Assembly (NCBI GenBank): GCA_025936595.1
Contig: JAICTB010000025.1
Location: 1-14,932, forward strand
DNA length: 14,932 bases
Direction: 5' to 3'
Origin: Thermoleophilia bacterium
Lineage (GTDB): Bacteria > Actinomycetota > Thermoleophilia > Gaiellales > Gaiellaceae
Made by a program: the position numbers and the translations under genes. The notes below the pieces were generated by a model. That model was not told where the DNA came from and did no database searches. It was given only the letters and a program-made list of their open reading frames with translations. Of the stretch, positions 7,794 to 14,597 are shown piece after piece. Each line of letters opens with the position of its first letter. The first letter of the stretch is position 1.

Positions 7794-8547
7794 CGGCGAT
7801 CCACCGGTCGAGGTCGGCCGGGAGCTCTGCGTGCTCTCGCTGGCGGAGGTGGAGGACGAACTCACGGTTTCCCTTCGGTCCGGGTAAGCCCGAGTCTACG
7901 ACCCCTTGCGGCTCGCCTCCGCAGGCGACGAGCGCCTCGGCCGCCTCGCGGACGACGCGTCGCTGCACCGCTCCGTCGCGTACGACGCCCTTGGGTGTCT
8001 CGGCGCGACCTGCCTCGAACTGCGGCTTGACGAGGACCAGCGCGCGCCAGCCGGGAGCGGCGAGCCGCAGTGCGGGCGGAAGCGCCAGCTTGAGGGAGAT
8101 GAACGAGACGTCGCAGGTGACGAGCTGTGGCGCGAACGGGAGCTCCGTCAGCGACCGGGCATTCACGCGCTCGAGGACGGTGACCCTCGGATCATCGCGG
8201 ATCTTCGAGTGCAGCTGCCCGTAGCCGACGTCGAGCGCGATCACGCGTGCCGCGCCGCGCTGCAGGAGCACGTCGGTGAACCCCCCGGTGGACGCGCCGA
8301 CGTCGAGCGCGTCGAGACCGGCGACGTCGATCCCGAATGCGTCGAGCGCGTGCGCGAGCTTGTGGCCGGCGCGGGAGACGTACGGTGGCGGCTCGAGCAG
8401 CTCGAGCGGCGTGTCCTCGGCGAGCTGCTCGCCCGGCTTCGAGTGGCCGGGCACGCGCCCCGCCATGACGAGCGCCTGCGCCTGCGCACGCGAGTCGACG
8501 AGCCCGCGCTCGACGAGAAGGACGTCGAGCCGTTTCTTCGCCGTCAT
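7777..8547 (-). CDS. tlyA: TlyA family rRNA 2'-O-methyltransferase
   Basis: TlyA methylates ribose 2'-OH groups of rRNA; in mycobacteria this affects capreomycin sensitivity. The 256-residue protein has an N-terminal S4 RNA-binding domain (about 5-65: RLDVLLVERGLVDSRAQAQA, then PPYVSRAGHKL) and an FtsJ/RrmJ-type SAM-dependent domain. That domain has LDVGASTGGFTDVLL at 81-95 for SAM binding, CDVSFISL at 145-152 and LVKPQFEAGR at 172-181. The expected catalytic tetrad fits Lys63, Asp146, Lys174 and Glu229. The ATG at 8547 overlaps the stop of the upstream MFS gene by four bases (ATGA), so it is probably translated by coupling. It starts the conserved tlyA-nadK-recN run. Confidence 0.95.
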   Translation of the reverse strand: MTAKKRLDVLLVERGLVDSRAQAQALVMAGRVPGHSKPGEQLAEDTPLELLEPPPYVSRAGHKLAHALDAFGIDVAGLDALDVGASTGGFTDVLLQRGAARVIALDVGYGQLHSKIRDDPRVTVLERVNARSLTELPFAPQLVTCDVSFISLKLALPPALRLAAPGWRALVLVKPQFEAGRAETPKGVVRDGAVQRRVVREAAEALVACGGEPQGVVDSGLPGPKGNREFVLHLRQREHAELPADLDRWIADAVGP

Positions 8548-9770
8548 GCGGGCACCGGCGCGGACGCGTTCCTGATCCCCCACACCGCCGGCTGCGCGAG
8601 CACGAGCAGGTTCGACGCGAGGATCACCACACCCGCGGCGAGCAGGGTCTCGCGCACGCCGATCGCCGCCGCGATCGGGCCGGAGACCGCGGTCCCCACG
8701 GGAATGAGCACGAACGAGCCCAGCGCGTCGTAGGAGCTGACGCGCGAGCGCGCCGCTTCCGGGACCTGCTGCTGGAACACGGTGAACCAGAGCGCGAGGT
8801 GGATTGCGAGCGTCGTCCCGGCGATCACCTGCGTCGTCACGAGAACGGGCAGCGGCACGAGCGCCGCAAGCATGAACTGGCCGAGGCCGAACGGGACCGC
8901 GCAGAGGCACGAGGCGAGCAGCGGCCTGGAGGGACGCCAGCGGAGCGTGATCACGCCGCCTGCGACGAGCCCGGCTCCGAACGACGACAGCACGAGCCCG
9001 TAGGTCGAGGCTCCGCCGTAGTGCTCCTTCATCACGAGCGGTGCGAGCACACCCCACGTCGCCCCGGCGAAGTTCCCGATGCCGAAGAACACGATCGTGT
9101 TGAAGATCCAGCGCTGGCGGCGGAACTCGCCCCACCCTTCGCGCAGCTCGCGCAGGAAGGGCTCGGGCTCGACGACGTCGTCGCGCGGCGTCACCTGCAC
9201 GCGCCAGAGCAGCGCGGCCGCGACCGCGAAGCTCGCGGCGTCGATCAGGATCGCGGCGCCGGGGCTCCCGGCGGCCACGAGGATGCCCCCGAGCGCCGGC
9301 GCGCCGAACCCGAGGATCGAGCGGCTGAGGCCGATCAGGGCATTCGCCTGCTGGAGACGTCCCTTGCTGACGACCGCCGGGATCAGCCCGTTCGAGGCCG
9401 GGATGACGAAGCCGTCCGCAAGCCCGTAGACCGCGCCGAGCGCCGCCAGCAGCGCGACCGTCGCGTGGCTCGAGACGACGAGCCCGCCGACGAGCGCCTG
9501 CACGATCGCCTGGGTCGAGGCGACGGCGACGAGCACGAGATGGCGCGGCAGCCGGTCGGAGATCACGCCGGCCGCGAGGGCGATCACCGCCGCCGCGACC
9601 TGCCGGCAGGCGAGCACGACACCGACGGCGGTGGGCGAGTCGTGCGCGATGTGCAGCACCGCGAAGACGAGCGCGATCGCCGCCACGCCGTCGCCGATGG
9701 CCGAGATCGTCGTGCTCGAGAAGACGAGGCGGAAGTTCCGCTCCGCGAGCGCGCCCAGGCTGCCCTTCAT
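8544..9770 (-). CDS. MFS transporter, enterobactin-exporter/MFS_3-like
   Basis: A 408-residue, highly hydrophobic protein with about 12 predicted membrane helices in the inner membrane. The opening ALAERNFRLVFSSTTISAIG and following GDGVAAIALVFAVL are typical of the EntS/MFS_3 type, and the loop AGVISDRLPRHLVLV is the cytoplasmic motif A between helices 2 and 3. Other family marks are YGLADGFVIPASNGLIPAVV and the long central loop with LRELREGWGEFRRQRW. Members export siderophores, macrolides or other small molecules; the substrate cannot be read here. The ATG at 9770 begins MKGSLGALAERNF; longer in-frame extensions have low-complexity composition and run back into the response regulator gene. 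It follows that gene by 22 bases and overlaps tlyA by four, so it probably shares a transcript with both. Confidence 0.88.
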   Translation of the reverse strand: MKGSLGALAERNFRLVFSSTTISAIGDGVAAIALVFAVLHIAHDSPTAVGVVLACRQVAAAVIALAAGVISDRLPRHLVLVAVASTQAIVQALVGGLVVSSHATVALLAALGAVYGLADGFVIPASNGLIPAVVSKGRLQQANALIGLSRSILGFGAPALGGILVAAGSPGAAILIDAASFAVAAALLWRVQVTPRDDVVEPEPFLRELREGWGEFRRQRWIFNTIVFFGIGNFAGATWGVLAPLVMKEHYGGASTYGLVLSSFGAGLVAGGVITLRWRPSRPLLASCLCAVPFGLGQFMLAALVPLPVLVTTQVIAGTTLAIHLALWFTVFQQQVPEAARSRVSSYDALGSFVLIPVGTAVSGPIAAAIGVRETLLAAGVVILASNLLVLAQPAVWGIRNASAPVPA

Positions 9771-9781
9771 CCGCCCGACTC

Positions 9782-9795
9782 TAGATCGAGATCTA
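9782..9795. repeat. Short palindrome at the response regulator/MFS junction
   Basis: TAGATC, two bases, then GATCTA form a 14-base inverted repeat that includes the stop codon of the response regulator. It is too short and AT-poor for a convincing intrinsic terminator and lacks a T-tract. It might be a protein-binding site, or a weak structure modulating read-through into the transporter gene. Confidence 0.3.
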
Positions 9796-10452
9796 CTTCG
9801 AGCCGGGACGGACGAGGCCGCACTCGTATGCGAGCACCACCGCTTGCACGCGGTCACGCAGGTCGAGCTTCGAAAGAATCCGGTTGACGTGCGTCTTCAC
9901 CGTGGCTCCGCTCAGGAAGAGCTCCGCGGCGATCTCGGGGTTCGAGCGACCCGCGGCGATCAGAGCCAGCACCTCCCGCTCGCGCTCCGTGAGCGCGTGC
10001 AGGCGCTCGGGCGCGACCTCGCCCGGAGGCGGGCGGCGCACGAAGTCCTCGACGAGGCGCCGGGTGATGGTCGGCGCGAGCAGCGCCTCGCCGGCCGCCA
10101 CTGTCCGCACCGCGTCGACGAGCTGTGCGGGCGGCGCCGTCTTGAGGAGGAACCCGCTCGCCCCCGCCTTCAGCGCGTCGTAGACAACGCGATCCTCGTC
10201 GAAGGTCGTCAGTACGAGCACGTTGCGCGCGAGCCGCTCCCTCATGACCGTGCGCGTGGCCGCGATCCCGTCGAGCACCGGCATGCGCACGTCCATCAGC
10301 ACGACGTCGGGCCGCAGCTCGCGCGCCCGCTCGACGGCGGCCTGGCCGTCGTCGGCCTCCCCCACCACGTCGATGTCGTCCTGCGCGTCCAGGATGAGCC
10401 GGAAGCCGCCGCGCACGAGTGCCTGGTCGTCCGCAAGCAGGACGGTGGTCAC
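9793..10452 (-). CDS. NarL/LuxR-family response regulator
   Basis: A 219-residue cytosolic regulator. The receiver domain (about 3-118) has the acidic pocket Asp8/Asp9 (LLADDQALVR), phospho-acceptor Asp54 (VVLMDVRMP), Thr82 (LVLTTF) and Lys104 (GFLLKTAPP). The DNA-binding domain (about 150-210) is a LuxR-type helix-turn-helix: LTEREREVLALIAAGRSNPE followed by GATVKTHVNRILSKLDLRDR. All phosphorylation residues are present, so it should be a functional partner of the histidine kinase directly upstream. The GTG start overlaps the kinase stop by four bases (GTGA), and the pair is almost certainly co-translated. Targets are unknown; the next gene (MFS exporter) and the divergent small membrane protein are the obvious candidates. 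Confidence 0.95.
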   Translation of the reverse strand: MTTVLLADDQALVRGGFRLILDAQDDIDVVGEADDGQAAVERARELRPDVVLMDVRMPVLDGIAATRTVMRERLARNVLVLTTFDEDRVVYDALKAGASGFLLKTAPPAQLVDAVRTVAAGEALLAPTITRRLVEDFVRRPPPGEVAPERLHALTEREREVLALIAAGRSNPEIAAELFLSGATVKTHVNRILSKLDLRDRVQAVVLAYECGLVRPGSK

Positions 10453-11603
10453 GCGCCGCTCTCGAGTGGGAGGAGCGCGCGAACCGCGAAGCCACCCGAT
10501 TCACGCGGACCCGCATCGAACGTGCCGCCGAAGACGCCGACGCGCTCGCGCATGCCGACAAGCCCGTGCCCGGCCCCCTCCCGAGTCGGCGTCGACCCGT
10601 CGTCGGACACCTCGATTGCAAGACCGTCCTCCCTGTAGGTCACCGTGACCGTCGCCCGCGCGCCGCCCGCGTGCTTGAGCGCGTTCGTCAACCCCTCCTG
10701 TACGACGCGGTAGGCAGACAGGTCGACGCCGACCGGGAGCGGCCTGGGCTCGCCCTCGACGCAGAGGTCCACCTCGAGGCCCGCCTCGCGCATCCGCGCG
10801 ACGAGGCGCTCGAGGTCGCGCACCCGCGGCTGCGGCTCGAGCTCCGTCTCCTCGTCATGCTCGCGCAGCATGCCGACGAGGCGCTTCATCTCGTTCAGCG
10901 CCTCACGTCCCGTCTGCTGCACCGCCCGCACCGGCTCGACCGCGCGCGCCGGATCCAGCTTCAGCATCTCCTCCGCCGCCCCCGCCTGCACTGTCATCAC
11001 CGATACCGAGTGAGCGATCACGTCGTGGAGCTCGCGGGCGATGCGCGCGCGCTCCTCGGCGATCGCCTCACGCCGCTCGACCTCGAGCCGCCGCGCGCGA
11101 GCCTCGGCCTCACGCAGGCTGCGCGTGCGGGCGCCGAAGACAATCCCGAGCACGCCCGGGACGAGAAGGATCATCCCGATCCATGGAATGTCCGTCGACT
11201 GGTAATGGTCGGTGCCGCGAAGCACGTCGATACCGATCGAGAGCCAGATGCCGCACACGAGGAGCGTCAGACCGAGCACCGCCCGGCGCCGCTCCTCGTA
11301 GGCGCCGATCGCCCAGGAGAGAACAAGGCTTGCAACGACAGGCGCGACCGCTGTATGCATGGACATTCCCGCGGCCGCCTGCGCGACGGCCACGAGAACG
11401 ACGACCGCGGTGACGGCGAGCGGATAGAAACGCCGCCAGGCAAGCGCGGCACCGGCGACCACCATCAGTGGCGCAACGAAGGCGGCGGGCCGCAGATGTT
11501 CGGCCCAGACCTCGAACAGCATCGCGGCGGTCAGCGAGACCGCGATCAGCACATCGCTTCTTCTCACGCTCCAGAACGTAACTCCGTGAGGGCACTTCCG
11601 CAT
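10449..11603 (-). CDS. Sensor histidine kinase, HisKA_3 (NarL-partner) type
   Basis: A 384-residue membrane kinase. The first half has about six hydrophobic helices (roughly 17-33, 40-56, 62-78, 86-101, 108-124, 140-158) with very short loops and no extracellular domain, so sensing is probably intramembrane. A linker helix leads to the HisKA_3 dimerisation domain with RARIARELHDVIAHSVSVMT (phospho-acceptor His193). The HATPase domain has the N-box YRVVQEGLTNALKHA and G-box GHGLVGMRERVG. This arrangement is shared by DesK/LiaS-type kinases, which often respond to membrane or envelope state (family knowledge). The start is not settled: the ATG at 11603 is used, but a GTG at 11567 would begin just before the first helix. 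The 3' end overlaps the regulator gene. Confidence 0.93.
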   Translation of the reverse strand: MRKCPHGVTFWSVRRSDVLIAVSLTAAMLFEVWAEHLRPAAFVAPLMVVAGAALAWRRFYPLAVTAVVVLVAVAQAAAGMSMHTAVAPVVASLVLSWAIGAYEERRRAVLGLTLLVCGIWLSIGIDVLRGTDHYQSTDIPWIGMILLVPGVLGIVFGARTRSLREAEARARRLEVERREAIAEERARIARELHDVIAHSVSVMTVQAGAAEEMLKLDPARAVEPVRAVQQTGREALNEMKRLVGMLREHDEETELEPQPRVRDLERLVARMREAGLEVDLCVEGEPRPLPVGVDLSAYRVVQEGLTNALKHAGGARATVTVTYREDGLAIEVSDDGSTPTREGAGHGLVGMRERVGVFGGTFDAGPRESGGFAVRALLPLESGA

Positions 11604-11632
11604 CAACCCGGAGGACGACTCGAATCAACCCG
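11602..11632. promoter_or_regulatory. Direct repeat ATCAACCCG x2 upstream of the kinase gene
   Basis: The nine bases ATCAACCCG occur at 11602-11610 and again at 11624-11632, 22 bases apart start to start (two helical turns). They lie in the divergent region between the kinase gene and the small membrane protein gene. Such phased repeats fit a dimeric regulator binding one face of the DNA, for example the encoded response regulator. This is inference from spacing and location only; if the kinase starts at 11603, one copy covers its start. Confidence 0.35.
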
Positions 11633-11695
11633 CGCGTCGACGACACCGCCGGGCCGCCCCCATAGGTTCGAGGCGACATCGAGGAGGAGGCACAT
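11633..11695 (+). promoter_or_regulatory. 5' region of the small membrane protein gene with strong ribosome binding site
   Basis: The purine run GAGGAGGAGG at 11681-11690 lies five bases before the ATG at 11696, an unusually strong Shine-Dalgarno sequence for this window, where most genes rely on coupling. TAGGTT at 11663-11668 could serve as a -10 element, but the -35 candidate (around 11638, GTCGAC-like) is weak. The promoter assignment is tentative; the ribosome site is clear. Confidence 0.5.
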
Positions 11696-11905
11696 ATGAA
11701 GCTCGTCTACAAGACCATGATCGGAATTGCCGTCGTCGGCGCAGGACTCTTCGCACTGTCGGGCGTCTTCGACAACGCACACGGCTTCGAGGGCGTGCTC
11801 GGCGGGATCGGCTGGTTCGGGTTCCTGCTCTGCGTGCTCGCGCTCATCGTGCTCGCGCTCGCAACGCTCGGGCGCAGCGTCTTCCGCCGCACCTCGACCG
11901 CGTAG
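11696..11905 (+). CDS. Small two-helix membrane protein, function unknown
   Basis: The only plus-strand gene: 69 residues with two membrane helices (about 7-24, TMIGIAVVGAGLFALSGV, and 36-58, GGIGWFGFLLCVLALIVLAL) joined by a short acidic/glycine loop (FDNAHGFEG), with a basic tail GRSVFRRTSTA. The N-terminus has two lysines. A very good ribosome site and an N-terminal helix that makes sense as protein argue that it is real rather than chance. I do not recognise a family. It is divergent from the histidine kinase, so it may be a target or accessory of that system. Its TAG stop is immediately followed by the reverse-strand stop of the prenyl synthase gene, leaving no terminator space. Confidence 0.78.
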   Translation: MKLVYKTMIGIAVVGAGLFALSGVFDNAHGFEGVLGGIGWFGFLLCVLALIVLALATLGRSVFRRTSTA

Positions 11906-12670
11906 CTAGGCAGTCCGAACCGCGAGGCCGTCGACGATCTCCGCGAGCAGGCTCGTGTCGGCGTCGATCTCGGCCAGGCGCGTCCGGGCGCGCTCCGCCG
12001 CTTCGTCTGCGAGGCGGCGGGCGCGCTCCTCCCCCACCTCGAGCACATAGCCGTCGCCGTCGAGGATGTCGTCGACGATCTGGAAGAGCAGGCCCAGCTC
12101 ACCCGCGAACGCCCGCCACGGGCCGTGCTCCGAGACGGGCACCTCGGCTGCCCACACGCCACACATGACAGACGCGGTGAAGAGCGCCCCGGTCTTCAGT
12201 GCATGCAGCCGCTCGAGCTCCGCGCTGCCTTCGAGGTCGAGCTGCTGGCCGCCGATCATCGCGAGCGTCGCCTCGATGAGCTCGCGCGCGACCGCCGTCG
12301 TCGGGTAGGTCAGCGCGAGACGCATCGCCTCGGCGAGCAGCGCATCGCCGGCGAGGATCGCGGTCGCCTCGCCGAACTGCGCCCACACCGACGGTGCGCC
12401 GCGCCGCTCGCGGTCGTCGTCGAGCGACGGCAGGTCGTCATGGACGAGCGAGAACGAGTGCACGAGCTCGACTGCCGCCGCCGCCGGGAGCAGGCGCTCC
12501 GGCGTCGCACCGACGGCGTCGCCGGTCGCGAGGCAGAGCAGGGGCCGGACGCGCTTGCCGCCGAGCGCGTGGCGCATCGGCGCCTCGAGCGAGCCGAGCT
12601 CCGGCGTCAGCGCGAGCTCGGCGAGGTAGCCCTCGACGAGCGAGACGAGCCGGTCAGTCTGCTGGGGCAT
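11906..12670 (-). CDS. Polyprenyl diphosphate synthase (IspA/FPP-GGPP synthase type)
   Basis: Condenses isopentenyl diphosphate with allylic diphosphates to make C15-C20 isoprenoid precursors in the cytosol. Visible motifs are GGKRVRPLL at 37-45, the first Asp-rich motif HDDLPSLDDDRERRG (Asp78/Asp79/Asp84), LAGDALL at 106-112, GGQQLDLEG at 140-148, LKTGALF at 158-164, and the second Asp-rich motif FQIVDDILD at 196-204. An aromatic residue (Phe73) five before the first motif suggests a C15 product, as in E. coli IspA; this is inference. At 254 residues it is about 35-40 shorter than usual: the LGKxxGKDxxxxKxTYP-like stretch that normally follows the second motif is missing, and the protein goes directly into the helix RARRLADEAAERARTRL. 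The usual His in RRGxPTxH is Trp (RRGAPSVW). The ATG start overlaps the upstream gene by 17 bases. Confidence 0.9.
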   Translation of the reverse strand: MPQQTDRLVSLVEGYLAELALTPELGSLEAPMRHALGGKRVRPLLCLATGDAVGATPERLLPAAAAVELVHSFSLVHDDLPSLDDDRERRGAPSVWAQFGEATAILAGDALLAEAMRLALTYPTTAVARELIEATLAMIGGQQLDLEGSAELERLHALKTGALFTASVMCGVWAAEVPVSEHGPWRAFAGELGLLFQIVDDILDGDGYVLEVGEERARRLADEAAERARTRLAEIDADTSLLAEIVDGLAVRTA

Positions 12671-12875
12671 CCGGGTCCGGCCGCGTCGCGGCTTCCGTCT
12701 CCGCCGCGCGCTTTGCGCGCTGCAGCTCCGTTTCCACTTCTTTCGCGAGCTCGGCGAGCTCCTGCAGGATCTCGATCGCCTGATCGGGATCCTGCGTCTG
12801 GTCGAGCCGCGCCCGCGCAGCCTCCAGCCGCGCCAGCAGGTCCTCCGCGTGCGAGAGTGATTCGTCCGCCGTCAT
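12654..12875 (-). CDS. xseB: Exodeoxyribonuclease VII small subunit-like protein
   Basis: A 73-residue, mostly helical protein: SHAEDLLARLEAARARLDQ, then DPDQAIEILQELAELAKEVE and a basic/acidic helix ending RAKRAAETE, with a disordered acidic tail rich in Pro and Asp. The two-helix pattern and length agree with XseB, which pairs with XseA to degrade single-stranded DNA, and the location after nusB and before the prenyl synthase is the classic xseB place. The sequence match is loose, because the family's short 'GELxLEExL' turn is only approximated by TQDPDQAIEIL. The large-subunit gene xseA is not next to it. The ATG at 12875 lies four bases after the nusB stop. A generic small coiled-coil protein remains possible. 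Confidence 0.55.
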   Translation of the reverse strand: MTADESLSHAEDLLARLEAARARLDQTQDPDQAIEILQELAELAKEVETELQRAKRAAETEAATRPDPDAPAD

Positions 12876-12879
12876 ATCG

Positions 12880-13257
12880 TCAAGCCGCCTCCCGTTGGAT
12901 TCTGCCGAGAATGCCGTTGACAAGCCTGGCCCCGTCGTCGGATGCATAGCGCTTCGTGAACGCGACCGCCTCGTTGATCGCTACCTCCGCCGGAACCTCG
13001 CGCGTCTCCAGCTCGTGCACGGCCACGCGCAGCGCGCTCCGCTCGACCGTGCCGAGCCGGTCCGCCGTCCAGCCTTCCGCCGCGGCGGAGATCCTCCCGT
13101 CGAGCTCGCCCGCGCGCGCAGCGACGGCCTCCGCAACGGCCCGTGCCCACGGATCGATCTCACCGGCGTACTGCGAGCCGAGCTCCTGGCCGGAGAGATC
13201 CCACTGGTAGAGCAGGAAGAGCGCCTGCCGCCGCGCCTGGCGCCGCGAGATCGTCAC
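12880..13257 (-). CDS. nusB: Transcription antitermination factor NusB
   Basis: NusB binds boxA RNA with S10 (NusE) and promotes processive transcription of rRNA operons. The 125-residue all-helical protein opens ISRRQARRQALFLLYQWDLS, the standard NusB start (family form 'RRxARexALqaLYqwe'). It continues with WTADRLGTVERSALRVAVHE and ends EVAINEAVAFTKRYASDDGA and LVNGILGRIQREA, all typical of the second half of the fold. The GTG start at 13257 overlaps the accC stop by four bases (GTGA), so it is translationally coupled to accC. Position between accC and the xseB/prenyl synthase pair is common in Gram-positive bacteria. Confidence 0.95.
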   Translation of the reverse strand: MTISRRQARRQALFLLYQWDLSGQELGSQYAGEIDPWARAVAEAVAARAGELDGRISAAAEGWTADRLGTVERSALRVAVHELETREVPAEVAINEAVAFTKRYASDDGARLVNGILGRIQREAA

Positions 13258-14597
13258 ACCGGCACCGCCCGCAGCGCCTCGAGGGTCGAGGTCGAGTACT
13301 CGCCGCTCCGGAAGGGCTCGCTCGCGAGCACCTCGAGCGCGAGCTCGCGCGTCGTGGGCACGCCTTCGACCACCGTCTCGCGCAGCACCCGCATCGCGCG
13401 GGCGATTGCCGGGTCACGGTCCGAGTCCCACACGATCAGCTTCGCGATCAGCGAGTCGTAGTACGGCGGGATCGTGGAGCCCTGCTCGACGAACGTGTCG
13501 GTGCGCACGCCCGGCCCCTGCGCCGTCTCGAACCGGGTGAGGAGCCCCGGCGAGGGCCGGAAGTCGTGCTCGGGATCCTCCGCGTTCAGGCGGATCTCGA
13601 TCGCGTGCCCGCGGCGCGGCGCCCTGCCTGTCAGCGAGAGCTCCTCGCCGGAGGCGATCAGCAACTGCTCGCGCACGATGTCGATGCCGGTACACAGCTC
13701 CGTCACCGGGTGCTCGACCTGGAGGCGCGCGTTCAGCTCGATGAAGTAGAAGCTCCCGTCCGGCCCGAGCAGGAACTCGAACGTGCCGGCGTTTCGGTAG
13801 CCGACGGCGCGGCAGGCGCGCTCGGCCGCCGCCTCCATCGCCTCGCGCAGCTCGGGCGTGAGCGCTGCGGACGGCGACTCCTCGATCAGCTTCTGGTGGC
13901 GGCGCTGGATCGAGCACTCGCGCTCGCCGAGCGTCAGGACGTTTCCGCGGTGGTCGCAGAGCACCTGGATCTCGACATGCCGGGCCGGGACGACCGCCTT
14001 CTCGACGTACATCGTCGAGTCGCCGAATGCGGCGCCCGCCTCCCCCGCCGCCGTCGCGAACGCCTCGTCGAGCTCCTCGGCGCGGCGGACGAGCCGCATG
14101 CCCTTCCCGCCCCCTCCGGCGGACGCCTTGAGCAGGATCGGAAAACCGATCTCCGCCGCGGCCGCGCCTGCCTGCGCGACGCTCGTCGCGCCCTCGGTGC
14201 CGGGCACCGTCGGGACGTCGGCCGCACGCATCGCCTGCTTCGCGGAGATCTTGTCGCCCATCTTCGCCATCACGTCCGCCGGGGGGCCGACGAACACAAG
14301 GTCGTTCGCCGCGCACGCCTGCACGAACGCCGGGTTCTCGGCGAGAAACCCGTAGCCGGGGTGAACCGCTTCGCAGCCGGTCGTCTCCGCCGCTGCGACG
14401 ACGCTCGGGATCTGCAGGTAGCTCTCCGCGGCGGACGGCGGTCCGACGCAGACCGCGTGGTCCGCGAGCCGCACGTGCAGTGCGTCGCGGTCGGCCGTGG
14501 AGTAGATCGCCACGGCCTCGACGTCGAGCTCGTGCAGCGCGCGGATCACCCGGACGGCGATCTCGCCCCGGTTCGCGACGAGGACCCGGGAGAACAT
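13254..14597 (-). CDS. accC: Biotin carboxylase subunit of acetyl-CoA carboxylase
   Basis: Carboxylates the biotin on AccB using ATP and bicarbonate, the first half-reaction of fatty acid synthesis. The 447-residue length matches stand-alone AccC. Features include MFSRVLVANRGEIAVRVIRA at the start, HPGYGFLAENPAF at 79-91, the ATP-grasp glycine loop KASAGGGGKGM at 157-167, REC...QRRHQKLIEE at 227-240 (Lys236), and the metal/biotin site FIELNARLQVEHPVTE at 285-300 (Glu287, Asn289, Arg291, Glu295). A C-terminal domain with RLNAEDPEHDFRPSPG completes it. Two small differences from the common form are ELNARL for EMNTRI. The ATG at 14597 begins the conserved start and overlaps the stop of a 55-codon frame by one base (TGATG). 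No Shine-Dalgarno is visible before it, so translation probably depends on coupling from upstream. Confidence 0.97.
   Translation of the reverse strand: MFSRVLVANRGEIAVRVIRALHELDVEAVAIYSTADRDALHVRLADHAVCVGPPSAAESYLQIPSVVAAAETTGCEAVHPGYGFLAENPAFVQACAANDLVFVGPPADVMAKMGDKISAKQAMRAADVPTVPGTEGATSVAQAGAAAAEIGFPILLKASAGGGGKGMRLVRRAEELDEAFATAAGEAGAAFGDSTMYVEKAVVPARHVEIQVLCDHRGNVLTLGERECSIQRRHQKLIEESPSAALTPELREAMEAAAERACRAVGYRNAGTFEFLLGPDGSFYFIELNARLQVEHPVTELCTGIDIVREQLLIASGEELSLTGRAPRRGHAIEIRLNAEDPEHDFRPSPGLLTRFETAQGPGVRTDTFVEQGSTIPPYYDSLIAKLIVWDSDRDPAIARAMRVLRETVVEGVPTTRELALEVLASEPFRSGEYSTSTLEALRAVPV

Noticed and set aside
9782..9795. Palindrome after the response regulator as an intrinsic terminator
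   Set aside because: The stem is only six base pairs, is not GC-rich, and has no following T-run; kept only as a low-confidence repeat.
9771..9857. An upstream ATG extension of the MFS protein by 29 residues
   Set aside because: The added residues are Ser/Arg-rich and overlap the response regulator; MKGSLGALAERNF at 9770 is the usual start for the family.
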